From Acidimicrobiales bacterium (GTDB taxonomy: Bacteria > Actinomycetota > Acidimicrobiia > Acidimicrobiales > SZUA-35): 64,000 nucleotides of DNA. The translations under genes were made by a program, and so were the position numbers. Positions within the stretch are counted from its first letter, which is position 1. Every line of letters starts with the position of its first letter. The notes below the pieces were generated by a model. It was not told where the DNA came from and did no database searches. It saw only the letters and a list, made by a program, of their open reading frames with translations. This document shows, piece by piece, positions 33,377 to 41,296 of this stretch. Where the stretch lies: assembly GCA_041394265.1 (NCBI GenBank), contig JAWKIO010000005.1, positions 930,001 to 994,000 of the forward strand, given 5' to 3'.

Positions 33377-33724
33377 CTTCAGCCCTGAGTCACCGGAGCG
33401 CACCAGGGCCTCACCGTTGTAGATATGCGTTATTCGTGTTCTGTATTTCCTTGGTGTTTCGCACCTGTTTCAGCTGGTGGGAGCCACCAGCTGCGCTTCG
33501 GTACGTCGTTCATTGGAGCACAAATCGACCCATTCCTCAATGGTTCTTTGGCCCCAATCACAAAACAGCATCGACCAACTTGTGGCGATCTGTCACTCCT
33601 GGTGATGCTTGTCCAATGAGTGGGCCGCTCCACGAGGTCGGAAGCGTTGCGAGTTGTGAGCCCCAGCGAACAACTCGGTAAGAGAGCGAGCGCTAGCGAG
33701 CGAACGACAGCGAGCCGAACGACG
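33377..33724. other. AT-richer intergenic segment without a convincing gene
   Basis: Between the small basic gene and pstB there are about 350 bases with no supported coding region. Positions 33421-33620 are clearly less GC-rich than the surroundings. Short reading frames of 64-81 codons exist, but they show no similarity or codon bias. It contains one perfect hairpin (33471-33493). At 33686-33722 there is a GCGAGCG/CGAACGAC low-complexity stretch next to the pstB stop. Promoters or a small RNA are possible. Confidence 0.6.
33471..33493. other. Perfect 10-bp stem hairpin in the AT-richer gap
   Basis: CAGCTGGTGG (33471-33480) and CCACCAGCTG (33484-33493) pair perfectly around GAG. No T-tract follows on either strand, so it is not a typical intrinsic terminator. 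It may be part of a structured RNA or an operator. Confidence 0.5.
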
Positions 33725-34603
33725 CTAGCCGAAGCGACCCTCGACGTAGTCCTGCGTTGCCTGCTGCTTCGGGTTCGAGAAGATGACGACGGTGTCGTCC
33801 ATCTCGACGAGCTTGCCCGGCTTGCCGGTGCCCTCGATGCTGAAGAAGCCGGTGCGGTCCGACACACGGGCGGCCTGCTGCATGTTGTGGGTCACGATGA
33901 CGATGGTGTAGCGCTCCTTGAGCTCCATCATCAGCGACTCGACTGCAAGGGTCGAGATCGGATCGAGGGCCGAACACGGCTCGTCCATCAGGAGCACGTC
34001 GGGTTCGACGGCGATGGCCCGAGCGATGCACAGCCGCTGCTGCTGGCCGCCGGAGAGACCCGAGCCCGGCTTGTCGAGGCGATCCTTCACCTCATCCCAC
34101 AGGTTCGCACCACGCAACGACGACTCGACCAGCTCGTCGGCGTCGGCCTTCTTGAGGCGCTTGGAGTTGAGTCGCTTGCCGGCGAGCACGTTCTCGGCGA
34201 TCGACATCGTGGGGAACGGGTTCGGACGCTGGAACACCATGCCGACCTTGCGCCGTACCGCCACCGGATCGACATCGGCACCGTACAGATCGATCCCGTT
34301 GAGTTCGATCGTGCCCTCGACACGGGCACCCGGGATCACCTCGTGCATCCGGTTGATCGACCGAAGGAACGTCGACTTGCCACACCCCGATGGGCCGATG
34401 AGTGCAGTGATCGAGCGACCCTCGATGCGCATGTTGACGTCTTCCACCGCTCGGAAGTTGCCGTAGTAGATGTTGAGATTCGAGACCTCGATCCGGTGGT
34501 CGTCACCCGGGCGGTCGGCGATGATCACCGGTCCGGCGTCGGCTGCGGTCTCGGTCACGGTGATCTCTCCGGTGGCTGAGGTGGTCGAGGTGGAGGGGGT
34601 CAT
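33725..34603 (-). CDS. pstB: Phosphate ABC transporter ATP-binding protein
   Basis: PstB is the ATPase of the high-affinity phosphate importer at the cytoplasmic face. The 292-residue protein has Walker A GPSGCGKST, the signature LSGGQQQRLCIARA, Walker B VLLMDEPCSALDP and the H-loop IVIVTHNMQQAARV. About 40 extra residues rich in Thr/Ser precede the usual N-terminus. The ATG at 34603 overlaps the pstA stop (ATGA). It is the last gene of pstS-pstC-pstA-pstB. No phoU directly follows; a PhoU-like protein is encoded at 2112-2783 with the other phosphate transporter. Confidence 0.95.
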   Translation of the reverse strand: MTPSTSTTSATGEITVTETAADAGPVIIADRPGDDHRIEVSNLNIYYGNFRAVEDVNMRIEGRSITALIGPSGCGKSTFLRSINRMHEVIPGARVEGTIELNGIDLYGADVDPVAVRRKVGMVFQRPNPFPTMSIAENVLAGKRLNSKRLKKADADELVESSLRGANLWDEVKDRLDKPGSGLSGGQQQRLCIARAIAVEPDVLLMDEPCSALDPISTLAVESLMMELKERYTIVIVTHNMQQAARVSDRTGFFSIEGTGKPGKLVEMDDTVVIFSNPKQQATQDYVEGRFG

Positions 34604-35679
34604 CGGAGTCCCTTTGGTTTCAGAATGGTCGCCAGCACTCGAGCGAGTGTGAACAGGATGGCAACGACGATGATGAGGACGAGCGCCGCCCCCCACGCCC
34701 GATCGATCGAGAGCTCGGGCGGAAGCGTGGGCTGGGCGAAGCTGTAGTAGGCCTGAACCGGCAAGGTGGTCATACGGCCGCTGAGCGGATTCCAGTTGGT
34801 GTCCTGCGCCAGGCCGGCGGTGACGAGCAATGGCGCCGTCTCGCCGATGACTCGGGCGATGGCGAGCGTGGCACCGGTGAGGATGCCGCCGATCGAGGTG
34901 GGCAGCACGACCTTCGTGATGGTCTTCCACTTCGGCACCCCGAGGGCGAGCGACGCCTCGCGGAGCTCGTTCTGCACGAGCCGCAGCATCTCCTCGGACG
35001 ATCGGATCACCACCGGGGTCATGAGCACGGTGAGAGCAACGGCGCCGGCCAGGCCCGACCGAGCGCCCGAACCCTGGAAGAGCACGAACAGTGAGTAGGC
35101 GAACAAGCCGGCAACGATCGATGGGATGCCGGTCATGACGTCGACCATCATCGTGATCACTCGGCTGAGCCGGGACCCGGTGTCGCCGTACTCGACGAGG
35201 TAGACGGCGGTGAACAGGCCGAAGGGCACCGAGAACAGCGTGGCCAGCCCAGTGACGATCAACGTGCCGATCAGGGCGTGCTTGATACCGCCCCCTTCGC
35301 CGACGACGTTACGCATGGTGTCGGTGAAGAAGGTGGCGTCCATGCGTCCGGACCCGCGGGTGACGACGGTCCACAGCAGCGAGACCAGCGGGATCATCAC
35401 CAGCCCGAACGCTCCGGTGACGGTGGCGGTGGCGACACGATCCTTCGCCTTGCGTGCACCCTCGACCGAGGCCGAGATGGCGTAGAGGAGACCGAGGAAC
35501 AGCGGTGCAGCGATCAGCCCGGCCTTGACGGGATGGAAGCCGCCGAGCGCGGCCGCGAGTCCCGAGCCGACGGCAATCGCTGCGATGCCGATACCGACGC
35601 TGGCGCCAGCGGGAAGATGGCCCGAGGTCATAGACATCGGCGAGCGTGAGCTGGTGTCGTGGCTGATGGCTGCACTCAT
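34600..35679 (-). CDS. pstA: Phosphate ABC transporter permease PstA
   Basis: This 359-residue inner-membrane permease pairs with PstC. The binding-protein-dependent transport motif is present as REASLALGVPKWKTITKVVL. IVAGLFAYSLFVLFQG and ARVIGETAPLLVTAGL are typical PstA sequences. The N-terminus carries two extra hydrophobic segments before the family core, seen in many actinobacterial PstA proteins. Start at 35679 overlaps the pstC stop by four bases and its own stop overlaps pstB, so the three genes are tightly coupled. Confidence 0.94.
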   Translation of the reverse strand: MSAAISHDTSSRSPMSMTSGHLPAGASVGIGIAAIAVGSGLAAALGGFHPVKAGLIAAPLFLGLLYAISASVEGARKAKDRVATATVTGAFGLVMIPLVSLLWTVVTRGSGRMDATFFTDTMRNVVGEGGGIKHALIGTLIVTGLATLFSVPFGLFTAVYLVEYGDTGSRLSRVITMMVDVMTGIPSIVAGLFAYSLFVLFQGSGARSGLAGAVALTVLMTPVVIRSSEEMLRLVQNELREASLALGVPKWKTITKVVLPTSIGGILTGATLAIARVIGETAPLLVTAGLAQDTNWNPLSGRMTTLPVQAYYSFAQPTLPPELSIDRAWGAALVLIIVVAILFTLARVLATILKPKGLR

Positions 35680-36686
35680 CCTGCTGCTCCCGAGAATCCG
35701 GCATTGGCGATGCGGCGGGCGGAGAAGTTCACGATGAAGGTGATGCCGAACAGGATCAGGCCACTTGCGATCAGGCGGTTGACCTCGAGGCCGTGTGACT
35801 CAGGGAATTTCAGCGCGATGTTGGCAGCAATGGTGTTCGGATTGGACACCGACACCAGGTTGGTGCTGATGAGTCCTTCGGTCGGCGACAGGATGATGGC
35901 CACCGCCATGGTCTCGCCGAGTGCTCGGCCGAGACCCAGCATGGCACCCGAGATCACGCCGGCTCGGCCGTAGGGGATGACCGCCTGCTGGATCATCTCC
36001 CACCGAGTGGCACCGAGGGCGAGCGAGGCCTCTTCGTGCAGCCTCGGCGTCTGCATGAAGACCTCGCGCGAGATGGCGGTGATGATGGGAAGGATCATGA
36101 CGGCCAGCACCAGTGCGACGGTCAGCATCGTTCGACCGCTGGCAGCGGCCGGTCCCTTGAACAACGGGACGAACCCGGCGTTGTCCTCGAGCCAGGGATA
36201 GACATGCGTGCCCAACAGCGGTGCCAGGACGAAGATGCCCCACAGGCCGTAGACGACGCTGGGAATCGCAGCGAGGAGATCGACGAAGTAGCCGAGCGTC
36301 GCTGCCACCTTCTTCGGTGCGTAGTGGCTGAGGAAGAGCGCAACGGCAACGGCCATCGGCGTGGCGATCAGCAACGCCAGCCCGGCCGCCCAGATGGTGC
36401 CGAAGATCAGCGGCACCACGTACTCGCCGAGCGTGCGATCGCCTTCGAGTTCGGTGAGGTCGTTGGTGAAGGCCGGAAGCGCCTCGCTCACCAGGAAGGT
36501 GGCAACTGCTGCCAAGGTCACGAGGATCAGGACCCCAGCGCCTCGTGAGAGGCTCCCGAAAACCCGATCGCCGAGTCGCGAGACCTGGTCGAGGCCTACC
36601 GGAGGGGTACGTTCGGCGGTGGTGGTCACCAGGGGGTCGCTTTCGTCGCCATCGGTGTCGAGTGCTCTCTCATCGTGGTGGGTCAA
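35676..36686 (-). CDS. pstC: Phosphate ABC transporter permease PstC
   Basis: This is a 336-residue permease with about six transmembrane helices. The EAA-loop motif is HEEASLALGATRWEMIQQAV, and GRALGETMAVAIIL is the characteristic Pst permease stretch. A polar N-terminus of about 45 residues precedes the first helix. The gene starts 92 bp downstream of pstS; that gap holds a hairpin and PHO-box-like units, so pstCAB may have some independent expression. Confidence 0.94.
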   Translation of the reverse strand: MTHHDERALDTDGDESDPLVTTTAERTPPVGLDQVSRLGDRVFGSLSRGAGVLILVTLAAVATFLVSEALPAFTNDLTELEGDRTLGEYVVPLIFGTIWAAGLALLIATPMAVAVALFLSHYAPKKVAATLGYFVDLLAAIPSVVYGLWGIFVLAPLLGTHVYPWLEDNAGFVPLFKGPAAASGRTMLTVALVLAVMILPIITAISREVFMQTPRLHEEASLALGATRWEMIQQAVIPYGRAGVISGAMLGLGRALGETMAVAIILSPTEGLISTNLVSVSNPNTIAANIALKFPESHGLEVNRLIASGLILFGITFIVNFSARRIANAGFSGAAG

Positions 36687-36693
36687 TCGGGCG

Positions 36694-36715
36694 ATGAGGT
36701 GTACATCAGGTGAAC
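36694..36715 (-). promoter_or_regulatory. PHO-box-like repeats between pstS and pstC
   Basis: Read on the minus strand, two adjacent 11-bp units, GTTCACCTGAT (36715-36705) and GTACACCTCAT (36704-36694), lie 8 bp upstream of the pstC start codon. They match the direct-repeat pattern seen upstream of pstS. They sit very close to the start, so they could be an internal PhoP site or a remnant. Confidence 0.45.
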
Positions 36716-36719
36716 ACTT

Positions 36720-36752
36720 GGGCGCAGCGAGACGAACAGTCCCGCTGCGCCC
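36720..36752 (-). terminator. pstS-pstC intergenic hairpin (partial terminator or stabiliser)
   Basis: GGGCGCAGCG (36720-36729) and CGCTGCGCCC (36743-36752) form a perfect 10-bp stem with a 13-base loop, 26 bp past the pstS stop. No T-tract follows. Hairpins at this site often make the binding protein more abundant than the permease subunits, either by attenuation or by protecting the upstream mRNA. Confidence 0.6.
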
Positions 36753-36778
36753 TGGTGTGCAACTGTTGACGACCGGGA

Positions 36779-37897
36779 TCAGCCGCCGGTGATCTGGTTG
36801 ACGACCGCCTCGAGCTGGCCCCGCAGCGTGTCGGAGATCGGCGCCGAGCCGGCGGAGGCCGCAGCGGCCTCCTGGCCCTCGGCGGAGCCGACGTAGAGCA
36901 TGAACTCGCGGACGAGATCAGCCGTGGCGGCGTCGGCGTACTCGAGACACACGATGTGGTAGGACACGAGCACGATCGGATAGGTCCCCGATTCGGTGGT
37001 ATCACGCACGAGCTCGAACGAGTAGTCGTTGTCGCTCAGGGCGACACGGTTGGAGACGTCCATGATCTTGGCGGCAGCCTCGGGGCTGTACGGAACGAAG
37101 TCCTCGCCGACCTGGATGGCGGCAGTGCCGAGCGAACCGACCTGCGAGGCGTCGGCGTAGCCGATCGATCCCTCGCCGGCGCCGATGGCAGCAACGACAC
37201 CGGAGGTGCCCTGTGCGCCCTCGCCGCCGACGTCCGGCCACACCTCAATGGAGCCGAAGGTCCACACGTCGGGCTCGACCGCGCCGAGATAGTCGGTGAA
37301 GTTGGCGCTGGTGCCGGACTCGTCGGAGCGGTGCACCGGGTTGATGGTGAGGTCCGGCAGCTCGGCGTCGGGGTTGGCGTCGGCGATGGCCGGATCGTTC
37401 CAGTTGGTGATCTCACCGGCAAAGATGCCGGCGAGGGCGGCCGTGGTGAGCTTCAGGTCGGTGACGCTGGGGAGGTTGTAGGCCACTGCGATCGGCGAAA
37501 TGTAGTGGGGCAGGTTGACCGCACCCTGATCGCCGGCGCAGACGTCCTTCGACGCGGTGTATTCCTCTTCGTTGATCGCACGGTCGGAACCGGCGAAGCT
37601 CGAGCCGCCGGCAAGGAAGGTCTCACGACCGCCACCGGAACCGATCGGGTCGTACTCGACCGTGACGTCGGGGTTGGCCGTCTGGAAACCGGCCTGCCAA
37701 CCCTGCATGGCGGCCGCCTGTGAGGAGGCACCGGCACCGACGAGCGTGCCGGACAGCCCGGATCCGCTGTCGCCACCGCCGGCATCCGTCGCCGCATCTG
37801 AAGAGCTGCCGCCGCAGGCACTGGCCGAGAGCGCCAGTGCGGCAAGCAACGAGGTGATCTTCAGGAAGCGCCCCGATTGGGCACTCGTGGTCATCAT
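36779..37897 (-). CDS. pstS: Phosphate-binding lipoprotein PstS
   Basis: PstS captures phosphate outside the membrane and hands it to PstCAB. The 372-residue precursor has a lipoprotein signal ending in ALSASACGG, a Ser/Gly/Asp-rich linker, and the phosphate-binding fold. Ligand loops are seen as VGAGASSQAA, YDPIGSGGGRETFLAG with FAGSDRA, and PVHRSDESGTSANFTDYL. The ATG at 37897 follows AGGAGAGG. It is the first gene of the pst operon and is preceded by PHO-box-like repeats 60-110 bp upstream. Confidence 0.95.
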   Translation of the reverse strand: MMTTSAQSGRFLKITSLLAALALSASACGGSSSDAATDAGGGDSGSGLSGTLVGAGASSQAAAMQGWQAGFQTANPDVTVEYDPIGSGGGRETFLAGGSSFAGSDRAINEEEYTASKDVCAGDQGAVNLPHYISPIAVAYNLPSVTDLKLTTAALAGIFAGEITNWNDPAIADANPDAELPDLTINPVHRSDESGTSANFTDYLGAVEPDVWTFGSIEVWPDVGGEGAQGTSGVVAAIGAGEGSIGYADASQVGSLGTAAIQVGEDFVPYSPEAAAKIMDVSNRVALSDNDYSFELVRDTTESGTYPIVLVSYHIVCLEYADAATADLVREFMLYVGSAEGQEAAAASAGSAPISDTLRGQLEAVVNQITGG

Positions 37898-37924
37898 GTG
37901 AACCTCTCCTAGGTCATCGTGTGT

Positions 37925-37943
37925 CGTCAGGCCCGGCCTGACG
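37925..37943 (-). other. Hairpin in the pstS leader
   Basis: CGTCAGGC (37925-37932) and GCCTGACG (37936-37943) are perfect 8-bp arms around a 3-base loop, between the PHO-box-like repeats and the pstS start. It could affect mRNA stability or translation, or be an operator. Confidence 0.45.
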
Positions 37944-37960
37944 GAATCGACGCTATGGGT

Positions 37961-38007
37961 GCCAGGTGAACCGCCAGGGGGACGAAGATGAACATCAGGT
38001 GCTGAAC
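37961..38007 (-). promoter_or_regulatory. PHO-box-like repeats upstream of pstS
   Basis: On the minus strand, three consecutive 11-bp units are GTTCATCTTCG (37993-37983), TCCCCCTGGCG (37982-37972, degenerate) and GTTCACCTGGC (37971-37961). The outer two match the actinobacterial PhoP direct-repeat unit well. A further GTTCA lies 14 bases upstream (38007-38003). They are 64 bp from the pstS start codon, a suitable place for phosphate-starvation activation. Confidence 0.6.
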
Positions 38008-38124
38008 GGGCAACGATCAGGCATCGGTGCGTCAGGCGTCACCCGAACGAGCCGCCAACACCAGCATCGACGTGCCCATCGTCACGGGCTGGAGGGATCG
38101 GGTGCGGTCCAATAGTGTGCGCCC

Positions 38125-39378
38125 ATGAGCACCGATGACCGTCCGACCGACCCCGACTCGATCGCCGTGCACGGAACCCACCACCCAGACTTCGCTGCGG
38201 TGCGGCGCGAGTTCGAGCGCAACTTCGCCGAGCGGGGCGAGCTCGGCGCCGCCGTCGTGGTGATGGTCGACGGTGAACGAGTCGTCGATCTGTGGGGCGG
38301 TTCGGTCGCCGCGCCTCGTGAGGATCGCCCGGCCGCCGACTGGCAGCCCGACACGCTCGTCACCGTGTTCTCCTGCACGAAAGCGGCCACCGCCGCCTGT
38401 CTGCATCTGCTCGCCGACCGGGGTGAGGTCGACCTCCAGACGCCGCTCGCCGACATCTGGCCCGAGCTCCTCGCCGCCACCACGCCGGCGGCGAACGGGC
38501 CCACCCGAGTCCACATGGCACTCGACCACTCCCTCGGCCTCCCTGCGGTTCGACGACCATTGGGACCGCACGACTGCGTCGACTGGGACACCATGGTCGC
38601 AGCGCTCGAGGCCACCGAACCGTGGTGGACACCGGGCGAGGCCAATGGGTATCACATGCTCACCTTCGGATGGACGGTGGGCGAGATCGTTCGCCGAGTG
38701 TCGGGGATGAGCCTCGGCGAGTACTTCCGCACACAGATCGCCGAGCCGGTCGGGGCCGACTTCCACATCGGGCTCGACCGGGCCGAACACCACCGCATGG
38801 CCAAGGTGTCGGCCTGGCGGCCCGAGCCGGGATGGTCGTCGTCGTTCACCGAGGCACTCGTCGCCGACCGTGAGGGCCTCCAGGCGAAGGCCTTGCTCAA
38901 TGGTGGCGGCTTCAGCGCCAACGACCCGGCGGTGTGGGAGGCCGAGATCGGTGCCGCCAACGGCACGGCGTCGGCCCGAGGCCTCGCCACCTTCTACCGC
39001 CCGCTTGCGGCCAACGACTCCTCGCTGCTCTCACCCGAGTCGATCGAACGCCTCGCCCGACCCACCACCATCAGCGAGATCGACCGCACCCTCCTCGTGC
39101 GCACCCGATTCGGCGAAGGCTTCATGCTCTCGATGGACAATCGGGATCAGCCGGCCGGCCAACGCGACTCCGCCGTGATCGGGGCCGGTGCGTTCGGCCA
39201 TGTCGGCGCTGGTGGTTCGATCGGGTTCGCCGACCCATCGGCCGGCCTGAGCTTCGCCTACGTCATGAATCAGCAGGGACCGGGCATCCTCCTCAACGAA
39301 CGCGGACAGTCGTTGGTCGACGCCACCTACCGCTCGCTCGGCTTCACGCCCGGCGCCGACGGCAGCTGGACCCGGTGA
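38125..39378 (+). CDS. Serine hydrolase of the beta-lactamase/EstB family
   Basis: This is a 417-residue class-C beta-lactamase-like protein. The catalytic S-x-x-K is SCTK with Ser83 and Lys86. The Tyr of the second motif lies in ANGYHMLTFGWTVGEIV. A late GAFGHVGAGGSIGFADP segment replaces the KTG motif with a His-Val-Gly-Ala-Gly type, as in EstB esterases. No signal peptide is seen, so it is probably a cytoplasmic esterase rather than a penicillin-binding enzyme. Its stop overlaps the GTG of the following MFS gene by four bases. Confidence 0.87.
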   Translation: MSTDDRPTDPDSIAVHGTHHPDFAAVRREFERNFAERGELGAAVVVMVDGERVVDLWGGSVAAPREDRPAADWQPDTLVTVFSCTKAATAACLHLLADRGEVDLQTPLADIWPELLAATTPAANGPTRVHMALDHSLGLPAVRRPLGPHDCVDWDTMVAALEATEPWWTPGEANGYHMLTFGWTVGEIVRRVSGMSLGEYFRTQIAEPVGADFHIGLDRAEHHRMAKVSAWRPEPGWSSSFTEALVADREGLQAKALLNGGGFSANDPAVWEAEIGAANGTASARGLATFYRPLAANDSSLLSPESIERLARPTTISEIDRTLLVRTRFGEGFMLSMDNRDQPAGQRDSAVIGAGAFGHVGAGGSIGFADPSAGLSFAYVMNQQGPGILLNERGQSLVDATYRSLGFTPGADGSWTR

Positions 39379-40568
39379 CGCGAACGCGCTCCGACCGGGC
39401 GCCGGGTCTCGTCAACGGGGCCACGCTCCCCTACTACGTCGGCGGGTTCCTGGGCCCGTTCGGCACGCTGGTCGTCACGCCCATCTACCCCGAGCTCGAG
39501 AAGAGCTTCAGCGCATCGTCCGAGGCGGTCAACTGGGGTTTCAGCGGCTACTTCCTGCCGATGGCGGTGATGATGCTGGTGTCGGGCACGATCGGCGAGC
39601 GCTACGGTCGGGCCCGGGTGATGCGCATCACCTACATCGGCTACGCGATCGCCACGGTGCTCGCGATCCTTGCCCCGTCGCTCGGCTGGTTCATCGCCGC
39701 CCGGGTCCTGCAGGGGCTGGGCAACGCCTTCTTCACGCCGCTCATGCTGGCCGGGCTGGCCGACATCACCGAACCCAAGCGACTCGGTCGAGTCATGGGC
39801 ATGTACTCGAGTTTCCAAGCCGCCGGCGGCGCACTCTCCCCCATCGCCGGCGGTCTGGCCGCCCGCTACGACTGGCGCTACGCCTTCGTCGTCATCGCCG
39901 CCATGTCGTTCCTTCTGAGCTTCCGGCCGCCTCCGGGCGAACCGCGCCCCGATGCCCAGGCGCCGCCAATCAAGCCGCTGCTGACGTGGCGCATGGTGCT
40001 GCTGTGGATCACCGGGTTCGCCGCCGCCACCGGCCCGGTGGGCATCGGCGTCGTGGTCGGGGTCGCCAGCCGCAAGGGTCTCGACGCCTCGTCGACCGAG
40101 AGCGGACTGCTGTTGCTCGCTGGCGGGTGCGGCGCAGCCATCGTCGGCCCGCGATGGGGTTCCCTGCTCGACCGGCTCGGGATCCGCACGTACTCGCTGA
40201 TTGGCACGGCGGTCGCCAGCCTCATCGTTGCCACCCTCGGCTTCGCCGACACCCTGCCGCTCCTCGCCGTCGGCTGGTTCCTTGGCGCCTCACTCGTGCC
40301 CGCAGTGGTCGTCGCACTCACGCACCTCGCAGCGAGTGCCGTCCCGACCAATCGAGGCGGCGCCCTCTCGTCGGTGCTCGCCTTCCGCTTTCTCGGCCAC
40401 GCCGTCGGACCGATCATCTTGGTGCCGATCTACCTCGACCACCATCGGCTTGCGTTCATCCTCGCCGGCGCACTCGGGTTGATCTCGCTCATCGGCTTCG
40501 CACTCGTGTCCACGAGTCCCGAGGCCGACACCGCCCCGTCGTCGGACGTCAGCCCAGCTTCTCGCTGA
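39375..40568 (+). CDS. MFS transporter
   Basis: This is a 397-residue, 12-helix MFS protein. TM1 carries VVTPIYPELEKSFSASSEAV and the loop after TM2 has motif A as GTIGERYGRARVMRI. GVVVGVASRKGLDASSTESG and the repeat-like WGSLLDRLGIRTYSL appear in the second half. It is coupled by GTGA overlap to the serine hydrolase gene, hinting at hydrolysis and transport of the same compound. The GTG at 39375 is chosen over a longer in-frame extension that lies inside the hydrolase gene. Its 3' end overlaps the convergent SGNH gene by 20 bp. Confidence 0.83.
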   Translation: MTRTRSDRAPGLVNGATLPYYVGGFLGPFGTLVVTPIYPELEKSFSASSEAVNWGFSGYFLPMAVMMLVSGTIGERYGRARVMRITYIGYAIATVLAILAPSLGWFIAARVLQGLGNAFFTPLMLAGLADITEPKRLGRVMGMYSSFQAAGGALSPIAGGLAARYDWRYAFVVIAAMSFLLSFRPPPGEPRPDAQAPPIKPLLTWRMVLLWITGFAAATGPVGIGVVVGVASRKGLDASSTESGLLLLAGGCGAAIVGPRWGSLLDRLGIRTYSLIGTAVASLIVATLGFADTLPLLAVGWFLGASLVPAVVVALTHLAASAVPTNRGGALSSVLAFRFLGHAVGPIILVPIYLDHHRLAFILAGALGLISLIGFALVSTSPEADTAPSSDVSPASR

Positions 40569-41238
40569 CGGCCGGGAGGAACGCTCGCACCCACGCGTCG
40601 TAGCCAGCGTCGTTCGGGTGGAACCCGTCAGGCGCCATCTTGCCCCGCCAGCCCGCCATCTCGGCCGAGACGTCGGCGACGGCCACACCTCGCTCCCGAC
40701 CCGACGCGCGCACGACTGCGCTGAGCCGGCGAGCCAGCATCGATCCATGATCGGGCAGCGTGGCGACAACGGCATTGACGGGGAGCACCTCGACCAGGCG
40801 GCGCATTCGAGCCGCGTGCGTTGCCGGGTTCAGACCTCGGAGCAGATCGTTGCTGCCGACGGTCACGGTCACCACGGCCGGTTCGACGCCCAGACGCTCG
40901 AGGGTGGGCAGCTGCCGATCGAGCACGTCGGAGATCTTTGCTCCCGACGCCGAGAGGTTCAGCACCGTCGCTCGATCCTGGAGTGCCTCGGCGAGGCGAC
41001 CGACGTACCCGTGGTCGACCGAGGTCGCCCCGATGCCCTGCGCCAGGGAGTCGCCGAGCGCAACGAGCAGTGGTTGATCGGAATCGAGCGCAAGCAGGTT
41101 GCGGCGATGCCACTCGGCTGCGAACGCTTCGATCTGTTCACCCGTCCGGCGCACGCCGGGAACCACCGTGCCGAGGGTGCGCACCAGGAGGCCCGGTCGG
41201 ACGGGCTCGGGCAGCGGGAGTCGGGTGGAGATGTCCAT
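40549..41238 (-). CDS. SGNH/GDSL-family hydrolase
   Basis: This is a 229-residue lipase/esterase of the SGNH fold. Block I with the nucleophile is LLVALGDSLAQGIGATS, the block III Asn is in VTVGSNDLLRG, and block V with Asp and His is PDGFHPNDAGYDAWVRAF. No signal peptide is apparent; the N-terminus has an amphipathic stretch (about residues 10-40). The start at 41238 is the first ATG outside the upstream gene's control region. The 3' end overlaps the convergent MFS gene by 20 bp. Confidence 0.86.
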   Translation of the reverse strand: MDISTRLPLPEPVRPGLLVRTLGTVVPGVRRTGEQIEAFAAEWHRRNLLALDSDQPLLVALGDSLAQGIGATSVDHGYVGRLAEALQDRATVLNLSASGAKISDVLDRQLPTLERLGVEPAVVTVTVGSNDLLRGLNPATHAARMRRLVEVLPVNAVVATLPDHGSMLARRLSAVVRASGRERGVAVADVSAEMAGWRGKMAPDGFHPNDAGYDAWVRAFLPAVSEKLG

Positions 41239-41296
41239 TGCCCGAGTATCGGCCGGCGCGACCTCGTGCTGAAGAACCGGGCGACGATCGCCCACG

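Noticed and set aside
33471..33493. Intrinsic terminator for pst or the small basic gene
   Set aside because: The stem is perfect, but no T-tract follows on either strand and it is over 200 bp from the pstB stop; kept only as a hairpin.
33425..33681. Short plus-strand frames (64 and 81 codons) in the AT-richer gap
   Set aside because: No ribosome site, no codon bias like the neighbours and no recognisable similarity.
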